The notes under the pieces: generated by a model
What the model saw: only the letters and a program-made list of their open reading frames with translations
The model's database searches: none
What the model was told of the DNA's origin: nothing
Source: Putridiphycobacter sp045107045
Lineage (GTDB): Bacteria > Bacteroidota > Bacteroidia > Flavobacteriales_D > Crocinitomicaceae
DNA length: 64,000 bases
Assembly (NCBI GenBank): GCA_045107045.1
Contig: JBGCFR010000009.1
Location: forward strand, 1 to 64,000
Reading direction: 5' to 3'
In this document: in pieces, positions 17,820-26,569 of the stretch
How positions within the stretch are numbered: the stretch's first letter is position 1
How the letters are laid out: each line of letters starts with the position of its first letter
Position numbers and translations under genes: made by a program

Positions 17820-18854
17820 ATGTCAAAAAACATTATATCTCCGATTAAAAGTTGGTGGGCATTTTTGCTCATCAATTTTGGTATGGGTGTAGTTATTACA
17901 CTTCTATTCTTCGATTTTAGTTCTTCAATCGAAAGAATAGCTATTTCTATTGTTTGGTCATCAGCCATTTCAATATCTCAATGGCTTGGACACTCTTACA
18001 TTCAAGGAAGAATTAATGCAAAATACAATTGGTTAAAATTTCCTGTACAACGTTTTTTTTGGACCGTTATTTCGGTGGTTGTGTATTCTGTAATAGCTTA
18101 TGCTGTTGTTCAATCTATTATGAATTGGTTAGTGGTAGGTCGCACACCTATTGAAACTATCACTCAAGATGTGGGATCTTGGCACCTACCAATTTACATT
18201 TCATTCTTAATTTCTCTTGTCACAGGTGCTATTGGTTTTTTTACAAATTGGAAAAAATCAGAATTGAAGCAAGAACAATTAAAAACGGAAATGTTAAACT
18301 ATAAATATGAATCTTTGAAAAATCAAATCAACCCACATTTTATGTTTAACAGCTTAAATGTGTTAAGTGAATTGGTACATGAAGATCAAAATTTAGCGGT
18401 TAAGTTTATTCAACATTTCAGTGATATGTACAGATACGTCCTTGAAAGCAAAGATCATGAACTAAGATCACTTAAGGAAGAGCTTGAATTTATAGATAAG
18501 TACATATTTTTATTAAAGATTAGGTTTGAGGATAAACTTAGTGTTGATATAAATATTCCAACTTCAGACACTGATTTGATTGTGCCTGTTGCCCTGCAAT
18601 TAATTATTGAAAATGCTGTAAAACATAATGAGGTATCAGCACAATTCCCCCTAAATATAGAAGTATATAAAGAAGTCGATTGGGTGATTGTAAAAAATAA
18701 AATTCAACTCAAAACCACCAAAGAGCCTTCCAATAAAATAGGATTAAAAAACTTAGAACAGCAATACTCTTTTTTTAATAAGCAAATTGAAATTGAAACT
18801 AATGACTCTGATTTCATTGTAAAAATTCCCATCTTAAACGCCGAAGAAAAATGA
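17820..18854 (+). CDS. LytS-type sensor histidine kinase
   Basis: The 344-residue protein has about four membrane segments in the first 145 residues, a short coiled segment and a His_kinase (LytS/YehU) domain. The phosphoacceptor is H173 in NQINPHFMFNSLN; the ATPase part has IIENAVKHN near residue 262 and a shortened C-terminal lobe. There is no separate extracellular sensor domain, so it may sense membrane state or a partner protein. Its last four bases overlap the response regulator start. Confidence 0.92.
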   Translation: MSKNIISPIKSWWAFLLINFGMGVVITLLFFDFSSSIERIAISIVWSSAISISQWLGHSYIQGRINAKYNWLKFPVQRFFWTVISVVVYSVIAYAVVQSIMNWLVVGRTPIETITQDVGSWHLPIYISFLISLVTGAIGFFTNWKKSELKQEQLKTEMLNYKYESLKNQINPHFMFNSLNVLSELVHEDQNLAVKFIQHFSDMYRYVLESKDHELRSLKEELEFIDKYIFLLKIRFEDKLSVDINIPTSDTDLIVPVALQLIIENAVKHNEVSAQFPLNIEVYKEVDWVIVKNKIQLKTTKEPSNKIGLKNLEQQYSFFNKQIEIETNDSDFIVKIPILNAEEK

Positions 18855-19606
18855 AAGTATTAATTATTGAAGACGAAACAAGGGCAGCTAAGCGGCTAGA
18901 AAAATTGTTATTGGACCTTGAACCTAATTTTAAAATAATTGACACGTTTGAAACTGTGAGGGAGAGCATTGCATTTTTGAACAGTGAATCGGTAGATTTG
19001 ATTTTTTCAGATATTCAATTGGCTGATGGCTTAAGTTTTGAAATCTATCAACAGATAGATGTAAAATGTCCCATTATTTTCACAACTGCATACGATCAAT
19101 ATGCCATTGAAGCATTTGAAACCAATGGAATAGATTACTTGTTAAAACCTATTGATGATGATAGATTAAAAAAAGCCATTCAAAAATTTAAACAGCTCCA
19201 AAACACTGCTCAACCTACTGTTGATTTAAAAGTACTATTCGACCAACTTTCAAATGAACCCAAAGCATACAAGTCACGTTTTATGATAAAAGTGGGCGAA
19301 AAAATTAAGACCATTCCAACCACTAATATCAATTCATTTTACAGTGAGCATAAAGGCACTTATTTACTGACCAATACTGGTAGAAACTATGTACTTGACC
19401 AATCTTTGGAGGACATTTCCAAGTTATTGGATCCAAAAAATTACTTTAAAATCAATCGTAAGATCATTGTTAACATTCATGCAATAGACGAAATTATTGC
19501 ACATTCTAACAGTCGTCTAAAACTTAAAATTCCATTTTTAGAATTAGATGAAGTCATAGTAGCGCGTGAAAAAGTGAATGATTTTAAGGCTTGGATTGAT
19601 GCTTAA
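18851..19606 (+). CDS. LytTR response regulator
   Basis: The 251-residue regulator has a receiver domain with acidic pocket E7/D8, phosphoacceptor D54 (IFSDIQLADG) and the conserved Lys near residue 104 (LLKPI), and a C-terminal LytTR DNA-binding domain with the typical ending of NRKIIVNIHAIDEI. It is the partner of the LytS kinase it overlaps by four bases (ATGA). Its stop overlaps that of the convergent S1-domain gene by four bases. Confidence 0.93.
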   Translation: MKVLIIEDETRAAKRLEKLLLDLEPNFKIIDTFETVRESIAFLNSESVDLIFSDIQLADGLSFEIYQQIDVKCPIIFTTAYDQYAIEAFETNGIDYLLKPIDDDRLKKAIQKFKQLQNTAQPTVDLKVLFDQLSNEPKAYKSRFMIKVGEKIKTIPTTNINSFYSEHKGTYLLTNTGRNYVLDQSLEDISKLLDPKNYFKINRKIIVNIHAIDEIIAHSNSRLKLKIPFLELDEVIVAREKVNDFKAWIDA

Positions 19607-20436
19607 AGTAAGCGAATGCCTTTCTCTTCTATCACAATAATCTTCTCTTTATACAGGCTTCCAATCGCCTTTTTGAAAGATTTTTTACTGATCCCAAAAA
19701 TGTGTTTAATCGTATCAGGAGATGATTTATCAGTTACTTCCATATAACCCGATTGAGACTTTAATTTGTCTAAAACACTTTGAGTGACTGAATCAAAATT
19801 CCAATAGCCTGCTTTTTGCAAATACACATCAATTTTATCATCTTCGCGCACTCTTTTGATATAACCTTTGATAAAATCGCCTCTTTGAATAGGTTTAAAC
19901 ACTTCATTATCGTACAATAAACCCCAAAATTCATTATTGATAATCACTTTATAACCTAAATCTGTTTTGGAATAAACCATAAGCGCTACTTCTTGATCGG
20001 TTTCAAAATCAGGAGGAATTTGATCTAAGTACTTATCTAATTTCGAAGAGCCAATAATGCGCTCAGTCATGTCATCCATTAAAACCTTAACAATAACCTT
20101 ATTTCCTTTTATTAAATCCGCTTTTTGCTCAGCAAATGGTACTAATAAATCCTTTGCTAAGCCCCAATCAACAAATGCCCCCATTGGTGCTGTATCAACC
20201 ACTGTCAATAAAGCAATGTCACCTACCATGGCCAATGGAAAATCAGTAGTGGCAATTACCCGGTCTTCAGAATCTAAATATATAAACACATCAACAGATT
20301 CTCCAACTATGCAGGCTGGCGTAATGTAACGTAATGGCAATAATATTTCGCCAAAATCTTCGCCACCATCCAAATACATTCCAAAATCAACTTCTTTTAC
20401 AATTTTAAGATGATTTATTTTTCCAATGTTTATCAT
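19603..20436 (-). CDS. CvfB/YitL-like S1 RNA-binding protein
   Basis: The protein (277 residues from ATG 20436) consists of S1-type OB-fold domains followed by a C-terminal winged-helix part. Seen: VDFGMYLDGGEDFGEILLP, MGAFVDWGLAKDLLVPFAEQ (second S1 domain) and KHIFGISKKSFKKAIGSLYK at the C-terminus. CvfB in staphylococci binds RNA and affects virulence gene expression; YitL is its B. subtilis relative. Role here is not known. A strong promoter lies so close to the ATG that the mRNA may have no leader. Confidence 0.9.
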   Translation of the reverse strand: MINIGKINHLKIVKEVDFGMYLDGGEDFGEILLPLRYITPACIVGESVDVFIYLDSEDRVIATTDFPLAMVGDIALLTVVDTAPMGAFVDWGLAKDLLVPFAEQKADLIKGNKVIVKVLMDDMTERIIGSSKLDKYLDQIPPDFETDQEVALMVYSKTDLGYKVIINNEFWGLLYDNEVFKPIQRGDFIKGYIKRVREDDKIDVYLQKAGYWNFDSVTQSVLDKLKSQSGYMEVTDKSSPDTIKHIFGISKKSFKKAIGSLYKEKIIVIEEKGIRLL

Positions 20437-20440
20437 ACTG

Positions 20441-20473
20441 CAAATATACCAATCAATCAATATCTGCTACAAA
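20441..20473 (-). promoter_or_regulatory. Promoter of the S1-domain gene
   Basis: On the minus strand TTTG (20470-20473), 21 bases, then TATATTTG (20441-20448) match the Bacteroidota sigma factor consensus exactly. Only four bases separate the -7 box from the ATG, which predicts a leaderless or nearly leaderless transcript. Confidence 0.8.
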
Positions 20474-20554
20474 TTATTTTTAATCTATGTCACTTTAAAT
20501 TTTACGCTCTGTTTTAGACCTGTATACAAATGGTAAAACATTGATGTTTATTGT

Positions 20555-20585
20555 TTTGCTGGCTATTTATTTAAAACTAGATTTA
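20555..20585 (+). promoter_or_regulatory. Probable promoter of the T9SS protein gene
   Basis: TTTG (20555-20558), 19 bases, then TAGATTTA (20578-20585; seven of eight with the last base A instead of G). The gene starts 24 bases later. Confidence 0.55.
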
Positions 20586-20609
20586 TACTAATATTTAAAA
20601 CCCAATATT

Positions 20610-22190
20610 ATGAAAAATTTATTTTTAGTCAGTATTCTTTTAATAACTATTATTGGCTACACACAAACATCTGTCATTCTCGACCATAATAATGTTGCCG
20701 CTACAATTAATACCAATGTTGTTTTATTCAACAATGACGTTAATAATTCTGTAGGCTATGAAATTCCTAAAAACTCGGGGAATCATGCTATTTATTCAAG
20801 TTCTTTTTGGTTTGGTGGAGTAGATATTAATGGACAGTTAAGGTTAGCTGCACAAAAGTACACTACTGATAACGATTTTTCTACTGGACCATTAAGTACA
20901 TTTGGAGGGAGCACTAATACCAATACGGGCATGGCCTTTGGAGATGCGGAGATTACACCCAGTCAAATCACCGAATATAATAGAACATGGACGGTGACTT
21001 GTGCTGATATTCAGTCCCACATTTTGCAAAATGGTACATCTCAAAGCATTTTAGAGTGGCCAGCTCATGGTGATGTTTCTTTAGGACAAGATTTTTACTT
21101 AGCTCCTTTTTATGATAATCCAAATGGACCAAACGGAGCTAATGGTATATATGCCCCACTTGTAGATGGTGACTACCCTCTAATTCGTGGTAATAAAGCA
21201 ACCTACATGATTTTTAATGACAAGGGGAATACTCATTCCTCAGGTGGCGAACCAATAGGTTTAGAGATTCATATGATGATATACCAATATAATACTTATG
21301 ATTTTTTGAACAATACAACCTTTGTCAATCTACGGGTAATTAACAGAAGTACTCAATTCTTATCGCCCTTTAAACTAGGTAGTTTTACTGATCCATCAAT
21401 TGGAGACTACAATGACGACTTTGTTGGCTGCCATCCCAGTAAGAATTTAATTTACGCATATAATAGTGATAATAATGATTTAGAATATGGTCAAAACCCA
21501 CCAGCTATCGGTGTGATATCACTAAATAATTCAGTAGATGTAGCAGGACATATGAATAACCAAAGTAATAACTCTGCCATGCATACACCAGAAACAGCTT
21601 CAGAATATTGGGGATATATGAATGCAGAATGGGGAAACTCCGGTGTGCATTTTACTGATAGTGGAACTGGTTTTGGCGGAACCATATCTACAAATTATAT
21701 TTATTCTGATATTAATACATGGAGCGAAGTTTCTGAATCTAATGTTGGCGGTGATAGACAAATGTTTCTTGCCACAGAGAGCACAGAACTAGTCGCAGGT
21801 GATTTAAAAGAATATGATTTTGCATTTATCTATTCAAGAGATGGCGATAACTTACAAAATGTTAATGATTTATTTGATGTTGCAGATAGTGTTCAGGCCT
21901 TTTTTGACAACGGAATCAATACTTGTGACCAAAATAGTTTATTGAGCAATAATGATATAATCAAGAATAGTCCTGTTGTTATATATCCCAACCCCGCAAA
22001 TAATCAGTTTAAAATTGATTTAGATGGTGTATTTGATATTGAAATTTATTCGATTTCTGGTCAATTAATAACTATTCATCAGAAAATTAATAGAAATAAG
22101 GTGCTTGAAACGCCATCAGCTCGTGGTGTATATTTTATAAAAATTAGTCAAAATGGGCAATATAAAACTGAAAAGTTAATCGTTGAGTAG
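20610..22190 (+). CDS. T9SS-exported protein of unknown function
   Basis: The 526-residue protein has a signal peptide (MKNLFLVSILLITIIGYTQ), a long Asn/Gly/Asp-rich body with many aromatic strand segments, and a T9SS type A sorting domain at the end (VVIYPNPANNQFKIDL, then FDIEIYSISGQLI and ARGVYFIKI). The body has no motif that I recognise; phrases such as SSSFWFGGVDINGQLRLAAQ are seen in large exported proteins of marine Bacteroidota. It should be secreted or fixed on the cell surface. A bidirectional terminator closes the gene. Confidence 0.85.
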   Translation: MKNLFLVSILLITIIGYTQTSVILDHNNVAATINTNVVLFNNDVNNSVGYEIPKNSGNHAIYSSSFWFGGVDINGQLRLAAQKYTTDNDFSTGPLSTFGGSTNTNTGMAFGDAEITPSQITEYNRTWTVTCADIQSHILQNGTSQSILEWPAHGDVSLGQDFYLAPFYDNPNGPNGANGIYAPLVDGDYPLIRGNKATYMIFNDKGNTHSSGGEPIGLEIHMMIYQYNTYDFLNNTTFVNLRVINRSTQFLSPFKLGSFTDPSIGDYNDDFVGCHPSKNLIYAYNSDNNDLEYGQNPPAIGVISLNNSVDVAGHMNNQSNNSAMHTPETASEYWGYMNAEWGNSGVHFTDSGTGFGGTISTNYIYSDINTWSEVSESNVGGDRQMFLATESTELVAGDLKEYDFAFIYSRDGDNLQNVNDLFDVADSVQAFFDNGINTCDQNSLLSNNDIIKNSPVVIYPNPANNQFKIDLDGVFDIEIYSISGQLITIHQKINRNKVLETPSARGVYFIKISQNGQYKTEKLIVE

Positions 22191-22214
22191 TGGGTCAATC
22201 ATAACTTAATCCAC

Positions 22215-22248
22215 AAAAAAAAGCACTTCATTACTGAGGTGCTTTTTT
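22215..22248. terminator. Bidirectional intrinsic terminator
   Basis: AAGCACTTC and GAGGTGCTT (22221-22229, 22236-22244; one G-U pair) form a nine-base stem with A8 before and T6 after. It can end both the T9SS gene and the convergent 57-residue gene. Confidence 0.85.
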
Positions 22249-22266
22249 AATTCATTTAAATATTAA

Positions 22267-22440
22267 TTATACATTAATTAGCTGAGCTTTAGGATATAAC
22301 TCCATCCACTTATCTAATTGTTCTTGTGTTTTTAATGTAATTGTAGTTTTACTATCTAATTGTAATTTAAATTTCGGCGTAGAATTTTTGATCTCTTTGA
22401 GAATTTTCTCTACTTTTTCTTTGGTTTTCTTTCTTGCCAT
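22267..22440 (-). CDS. Small basic conserved-type protein, 57 residues
   Basis: An open frame from ATG at 22440 to TAA at 22267 encodes a 57-residue protein with a very basic N-terminus (MARKKTKEKVEKILKEIK) and a more hydrophobic strand/helix C-terminal half (FKLQLDSKTTITLKTQEQLDKWMELYP). Codon use is normal and the gene sits between holA and a bidirectional terminator, as expected of a real gene. It has no recognised family; size and charge would fit a nucleic-acid or ribosome-associated protein, which is only a guess. Confidence 0.6.
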   Translation of the reverse strand: MARKKTKEKVEKILKEIKNSTPKFKLQLDSKTTITLKTQEQLDKWMELYPKAQLINV

Positions 22441-22538
22441 GGTCTGTTAGTATTTGTTTATCAAATAAACGGAAAATCTTTAACAAAAGTGCAATAATAA
22501 TTGAATTTTCTTTCGTTTTTTTATTTTTTTAACATGCC

Positions 22539-23546
22539 TTAGTGCAATAACTTGTATACTAACTCCTTCATCAGTGCGGCACTTTCTTGTCCACTGCTAC
22601 CTACACCTTTAGCCGTCAAATCATAGTCTCTTAAAATTGTAAAGTTTCTTGAGATCATTTTTGGCGGATGTTTTGACTTTTTGGTTAGTAGCTCTTTCGC
22701 AGGATAGGGATGTATTTTTAAGGCTGTAGCAATTTGTCTAGGATCATTCGTTTTAAAAAAATGAACCTTAAACAATCGCTGATATAAATTCAATAAATTA
22801 GAAATGACAACTGTAATATGAGCAGCCTTTGGGTTTCTATGAAAATAGTCTATTATTTTAATGGCCTTGGCAAAGTCTTTATCTAAAACCGCATTGACCA
22901 ATTCAAACACATTATAATCTTTACTGATTCCAATATTTTTTTCAATATCTTTTTCAGTGATTTGAGCGCCATCCTCAACTAATAAAAATAGTTTTTCTAA
23001 CTCATTGGACAGGCGAGATAGATCATTCCCTACAAATTCGCAGATTAAGGCGACGCCTTTATCAGTTATTTGTTTTTTCTTATCCAATACATATTGTCTT
23101 ACCCACTTTGACAATTCATAGTCCTTTACTCCATTTGACTCAAAAATTACAGCATTTTTTGCCAATAACTTATACATTTTGGAGCGCTTGTCGAACTTTT
23201 TGTATTTGTGTGCAAATACTAGAATAGTTTGTGGAGAAGGGGCAGTAAAATATTGCTCAAATATTTCCCATTGGCTCCCTTTTTTAAACTCTTGGGCTTC
23301 TTTTACAATGACTACTTGACGTTCTGCCATCATTGGTAATCGTGCTGCAGCATCAACTACTTGAATGGGTTGCGTATCCTTGGCATATAAAATAGTTTGA
23401 TTAAAGTCTTTTTCTGACTCATCTAAAACATTTCCAGCTATATAATTGACAATTTGATCAATATAAAAAGGTTCTAAGCCATGTAAAAAATAGATGGGGC
23501 TATAATGTTCGTTTTTTATATTTTGTATAACGTCAGTATGGGTCAT
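22539..23546 (-). CDS. holA: DNA polymerase III subunit delta
   Basis: The 335-residue protein is the delta subunit of the clamp loader, which opens the beta clamp. Seen: PIYFLHGLEPFYIDQIVNYI at the start, a VIVKEAQEFKKG strand/loop, a middle region with GNDLSRLSNELEKL, and the C-terminal collar domain with YDLTAKGVGSSGQESAALM. Its start overlaps the stop of the upstream exported-protein gene by four bases (ATGA), which suggests coupling. Confidence 0.93.
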   Translation of the reverse strand: MTHTDVIQNIKNEHYSPIYFLHGLEPFYIDQIVNYIAGNVLDESEKDFNQTILYAKDTQPIQVVDAAARLPMMAERQVVIVKEAQEFKKGSQWEIFEQYFTAPSPQTILVFAHKYKKFDKRSKMYKLLAKNAVIFESNGVKDYELSKWVRQYVLDKKKQITDKGVALICEFVGNDLSRLSNELEKLFLLVEDGAQITEKDIEKNIGISKDYNVFELVNAVLDKDFAKAIKIIDYFHRNPKAAHITVVISNLLNLYQRLFKVHFFKTNDPRQIATALKIHPYPAKELLTKKSKHPPKMISRNFTILRDYDLTAKGVGSSGQESAALMKELVYKLLH

Positions 23547-24055
23547 TCTGCCTTTACATATTTCTGATACCAGTCAATATAGAAAGCATCTTTTATATCT
23601 TTATTATATTCTGGATTTGGAAAACTCGCTTCGCCATCACATTGTGTATTTAAACGATATGGAATAATACCAAAAAACGGAATGGTCCAGATACTCACTG
23701 AATTGTAAACAAATGTATAATTCATACTAATAATATAGTCCACCGTATCATTCAATCCAATAGCATTATAAGCACTTATTTTAGTCGGACCACCATCTAA
23801 TTTCGCAATTCGAATCGCCTTAACTTTTACACTTTTCTTCTCAGAGTCATAAGTACAGGGGACGATATCAGACTCTAATACCCTCATCAGGAAATTTTCT
23901 GAGTCGCTGCAACAATCACAATAGTCCAAAATAAAGGGATACTTTTTTAAGTACTTTTTAACTTCTTTTGCTTGTTTATCGGTTATGTCTTCCCATGAAT
24001 CGGCAAAAGCATTAAAACTTAACAAGGATAGGAATAGAATCAATATCTGTTTCAT
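23543..24055 (-). CDS. Exported small protein between der and holA
   Basis: Start placed at ATG 24055 (170 residues) because it opens a signal peptide, MKQILILFLSLLSFNAFADS; a longer frame reaches back into der. The mature part has a Cys pair cluster (LDYCDCCSDS near residue 45) and a later Cys (QCDGEASFPN). There is no known domain. It starts one base after the der stop and overlaps holA, so it travels in the der-holA transcript. Function unknown; it should be periplasmic. Confidence 0.7.
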   Translation of the reverse strand: MKQILILFLSLLSFNAFADSWEDITDKQAKEVKKYLKKYPFILDYCDCCSDSENFLMRVLESDIVPCTYDSEKKSVKVKAIRIAKLDGGPTKISAYNAIGLNDTVDYIISMNYTFVYNSVSIWTIPFFGIIPYRLNTQCDGEASFPNPEYNKDIKDAFYIDWYQKYVKAE

Positions 24056-24056
24056 G

Positions 24057-25364
24057 TTATTTTTTTCTGAAGAAAATTCTAATTGGCACACCTTCAAAAT
24101 TGAATCGTTGTCTTAATTTATTTTCAATAAATCGCTTATAGTCTTCTCTAATATACTGGGGTAAATTACAAAATAATGCAAATGATGGTGAATGGGTTGG
24201 CAACTGTGTGACGAACTTTATTTTGATAAACTTTCCTTTTACTGATGGTGGAGGATTTTTATCAATAACATCTTGTAAAAAATTATTTAGTTCAGACGTT
24301 GGAATTTTTTGCACTCTGTTTTCATAAACAGTCATAGTTTTTTCGAGTGCTTTATGTAACCTTTGCTTGGTTAAGGTTGATGTAAATATAATTGGCACGT
24401 CATTGAATGGCGCTAAATCTTCTCTTAACCGATCTTCGTATTCTTTGACATATTCAGGGCTCTTATTCTCAATTAAGTCCCACTTATTAACCAATACAAC
24501 AACTCCCTTTTTATTCTTTTCAATAATATAGTAGATATTAAGGTCTTGCTTTTGTAAACCTTCAGTGGCATCAATCATTAGAATACATACATCTGAATAC
24601 TCAATGCTTCGCACTGATCGAATGACTGAATAATACTCAATATCTTCATGTACTTTATTCTTTTTTCTAATTCCAGCAGTATCAACCAATTTAAAATCAA
24701 AACCAAATAAATTAAAGTCACTATCAACTGCATCACGAGTTGTACCAGAAATTTCGGTCACAATATTTCTTTCTTCACCGGTAATAGCGTTTACGAATGA
24801 TGACTTACCGACATTTGGTTTCCCAACTACTGATATTCTTGGAACATCAGATGCTTCTACTTCAACATCATCTTTAAAAGCTTTGACCATTTCATCCAAT
24901 AAATCTCCTGTACCCGATCCATTTATGGCTGAAATTTGATGTACATCTCCTAAGCCATAATTATAAAACTCAAAAGCATCATTAGCTCTTTCAGCATTAT
25001 CTACTTTGTTAGCCACTACAAAAACAGGTTTATTAGCTTTTCTCAGCAGCCCGGCGACAGCTTCATCTAAGTCAGTTATTCCAACTGTGACATCTGACAC
25101 AAAAACAATGATATTGGCTTCTTCAATGGCAATTTCAACTTGTTTTCGAATTTCCGATTCAAATATATCTTCTGAACCACGGACATATCCACCTGTATCT
25201 ATCACACTAAATGTACGTCCATTCCAATCGGACACCCCATAAATTCTATCACGTGTTACCCCACTCATTTCTTCAACAATGGCACTTTGCGATTTTGTTA
25301 ATCGGTTGAAAACTGTTGATTTCCCTACATTTGGGCGTCCTACTATTGCTACAATATTCGACAT
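24057..25364 (-). CDS. der: Ribosome-biogenesis GTPase Der (EngA)
   Basis: The 435-residue protein has two tandem G domains, the mark of Der: GRPNVGKST (residues 9-17) with DTGG and NKVD, and GKPNVGKSS (181-189) with DTAG and NKWD, followed by a KH-like C-terminal domain (IREDYKRFIENKLRQRF). It acts in assembly of the 50S ribosomal subunit and is essential in most bacteria. Downstream of era by three bases, so era-der form one unit. Confidence 0.97.
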   Translation of the reverse strand: MSNIVAIVGRPNVGKSTVFNRLTKSQSAIVEEMSGVTRDRIYGVSDWNGRTFSVIDTGGYVRGSEDIFESEIRKQVEIAIEEANIIVFVSDVTVGITDLDEAVAGLLRKANKPVFVVANKVDNAERANDAFEFYNYGLGDVHQISAINGSGTGDLLDEMVKAFKDDVEVEASDVPRISVVGKPNVGKSSFVNAITGEERNIVTEISGTTRDAVDSDFNLFGFDFKLVDTAGIRKKNKVHEDIEYYSVIRSVRSIEYSDVCILMIDATEGLQKQDLNIYYIIEKNKKGVVVLVNKWDLIENKSPEYVKEYEDRLREDLAPFNDVPIIFTSTLTKQRLHKALEKTMTVYENRVQKIPTSELNNFLQDVIDKNPPPSVKGKFIKIKFVTQLPTHSPSFALFCNLPQYIREDYKRFIENKLRQRFNFEGVPIRIFFRKK

Positions 25365-25367
25365 GAC

Positions 25368-26243
25368 TTAATATCCGTGTTTTTCTAATTTATTATCGTT
25401 TTGACGCCAGTTCTCGTCTACTTTTACAAACATTTCTAAAAACACCTGTTTACCAATGAATTTTTCCATGTCTTTACGTGCATCAATACCTACGTGCTTT
25501 AACTTTACACCTTGGTGACCAATTATGATTCCTTTTTGCGTTTTTCGTTCCACATAAATAATGGCTCTAATTCGTACAATTTTCAATTCTTCTTTATACT
25601 CTTCAATCTCTACTTGTGTAGAATAAGGAATTTCCTTCTTGTATTGTTCAAATATTTTTTCTCTAATAATTTCACTGATGAAAAAACGCAATGGTTTATC
25701 TGTCAGTTCGTCTTTACCGTAATAAGGTGGTGCTTCAGGAAGCAATGAAATTATTTTTTCCCAAATCATTTCCACATTAAAGTTTTCAAGTGCAGAAATT
25801 GGTAAAATCTGTGCTTTAGGCAAAATTTCAGCCCACTGCCCTACTTTACTTTCCAATTTCGCTTGATCGCCAAGGTCAATCTTATTAACCAAAACAATAA
25901 TAGGAATACTTGTTTTTTGCAATCTTGCTAAAGTTTCCTGATGATTCATGGTCTGCTCAAAAATATCTGTCATTACCAATAATACATCTGCATCCTTTAA
26001 AGCTGAGCTCACAAAACGCATCATGTTTTCATGCAATTTATAATGAGCATCCAATACACCTGGTGTATCTGAAAATACAACCTGGTATTCATCAGTATTC
26101 ACAATACCTAATATTCTATGCCTAGTGGTTTGGGCCTTTGAAGTAATTATCGATAATTTTTCACCCACTAAACGATTCATCAAAGTTGACTTACCAACAT
26201 TTGGGCTACCAATGATATTTACGAAACCAGATTTATGTGACAT
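25368..26243 (-). CDS. era: GTPase Era
   Basis: The 291-residue protein has one G domain (GSPNVGKST at 12-20, DTPG near 60, NKID near 121) and a C-terminal KH domain with the family GxxG segment (IIGHQGVKLKHVG). Era binds the 3' end of 16S rRNA and checks 30S maturation. Length is usual. It is the first gene of the minus-strand era-der-exported protein-holA cluster and is divergent from the tRNA gene. Confidence 0.97.
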   Translation of the reverse strand: MSHKSGFVNIIGSPNVGKSTLMNRLVGEKLSIITSKAQTTRHRILGIVNTDEYQVVFSDTPGVLDAHYKLHENMMRFVSSALKDADVLLVMTDIFEQTMNHQETLARLQKTSIPIIVLVNKIDLGDQAKLESKVGQWAEILPKAQILPISALENFNVEMIWEKIISLLPEAPPYYGKDELTDKPLRFFISEIIREKIFEQYKKEIPYSTQVEIEEYKEELKIVRIRAIIYVERKTQKGIIIGHQGVKLKHVGIDARKDMEKFIGKQVFLEMFVKVDENWRQNDNKLEKHGY

Positions 26244-26268
26244 TTTTTTAAAATTAACGACAAATTAT

Positions 26269-26300
26269 TTTGTTTTGCAAAGAAACAAAATATATATTTG
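26269..26300 (+). promoter_or_regulatory. Promoter of the initiator tRNA gene
   Basis: TTTG (26269-26272), 20 bases, TATATTTG (26293-26300): an exact match to the Bacteroidota promoter, 38 bases upstream of the tRNA. Confidence 0.8.
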
Positions 26301-26338
26301 CACTCGCAATTAAAAAGAAGTTATTTAAACATATATAT

Positions 26339-26411
<73 letters not shown>

Positions 26412-26418
26412 CTAGAAG

Positions 26419-26452
26419 AGAGTTTGTTAGAAATAACAGACTCTTTTTTTTT
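26419..26452 (+). terminator. Terminator of tRNA-fMet
   Basis: An eleven-base stem (26419-26429 with 26434-26444, one G-U pair) with a GAAA loop and a T8 run. The same hairpin recurs at 30049-30082. Confidence 0.9.
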
Positions 26453-26476
26453 GCAATAATTTTTTTTGGTTTGAAA

Positions 26477-26493
26477 ACAGGACTCGAACCTAT
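26477..26493 (-). repeat. Inverted copy of the tRNA T-arm
   Basis: These 17 bases are the exact inverse complement of the T-arm of the tRNA gene (26387-26403). The same inverted copy is found after the second tRNA fragment at 29913-29929. On the minus strand it is preceded by AAGACTCA and about 30 bases in both places, so it may be the relic of a tRNA on that strand. Confidence 0.85.
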
Positions 26494-26569
26494 TTATGAT
26501 TGGAAGTTGAAAAGTTGAGTCTTCCAAAGCGCCTTATTAGAAAGCTTCAATAGGTTTAGAATAAGAGTA

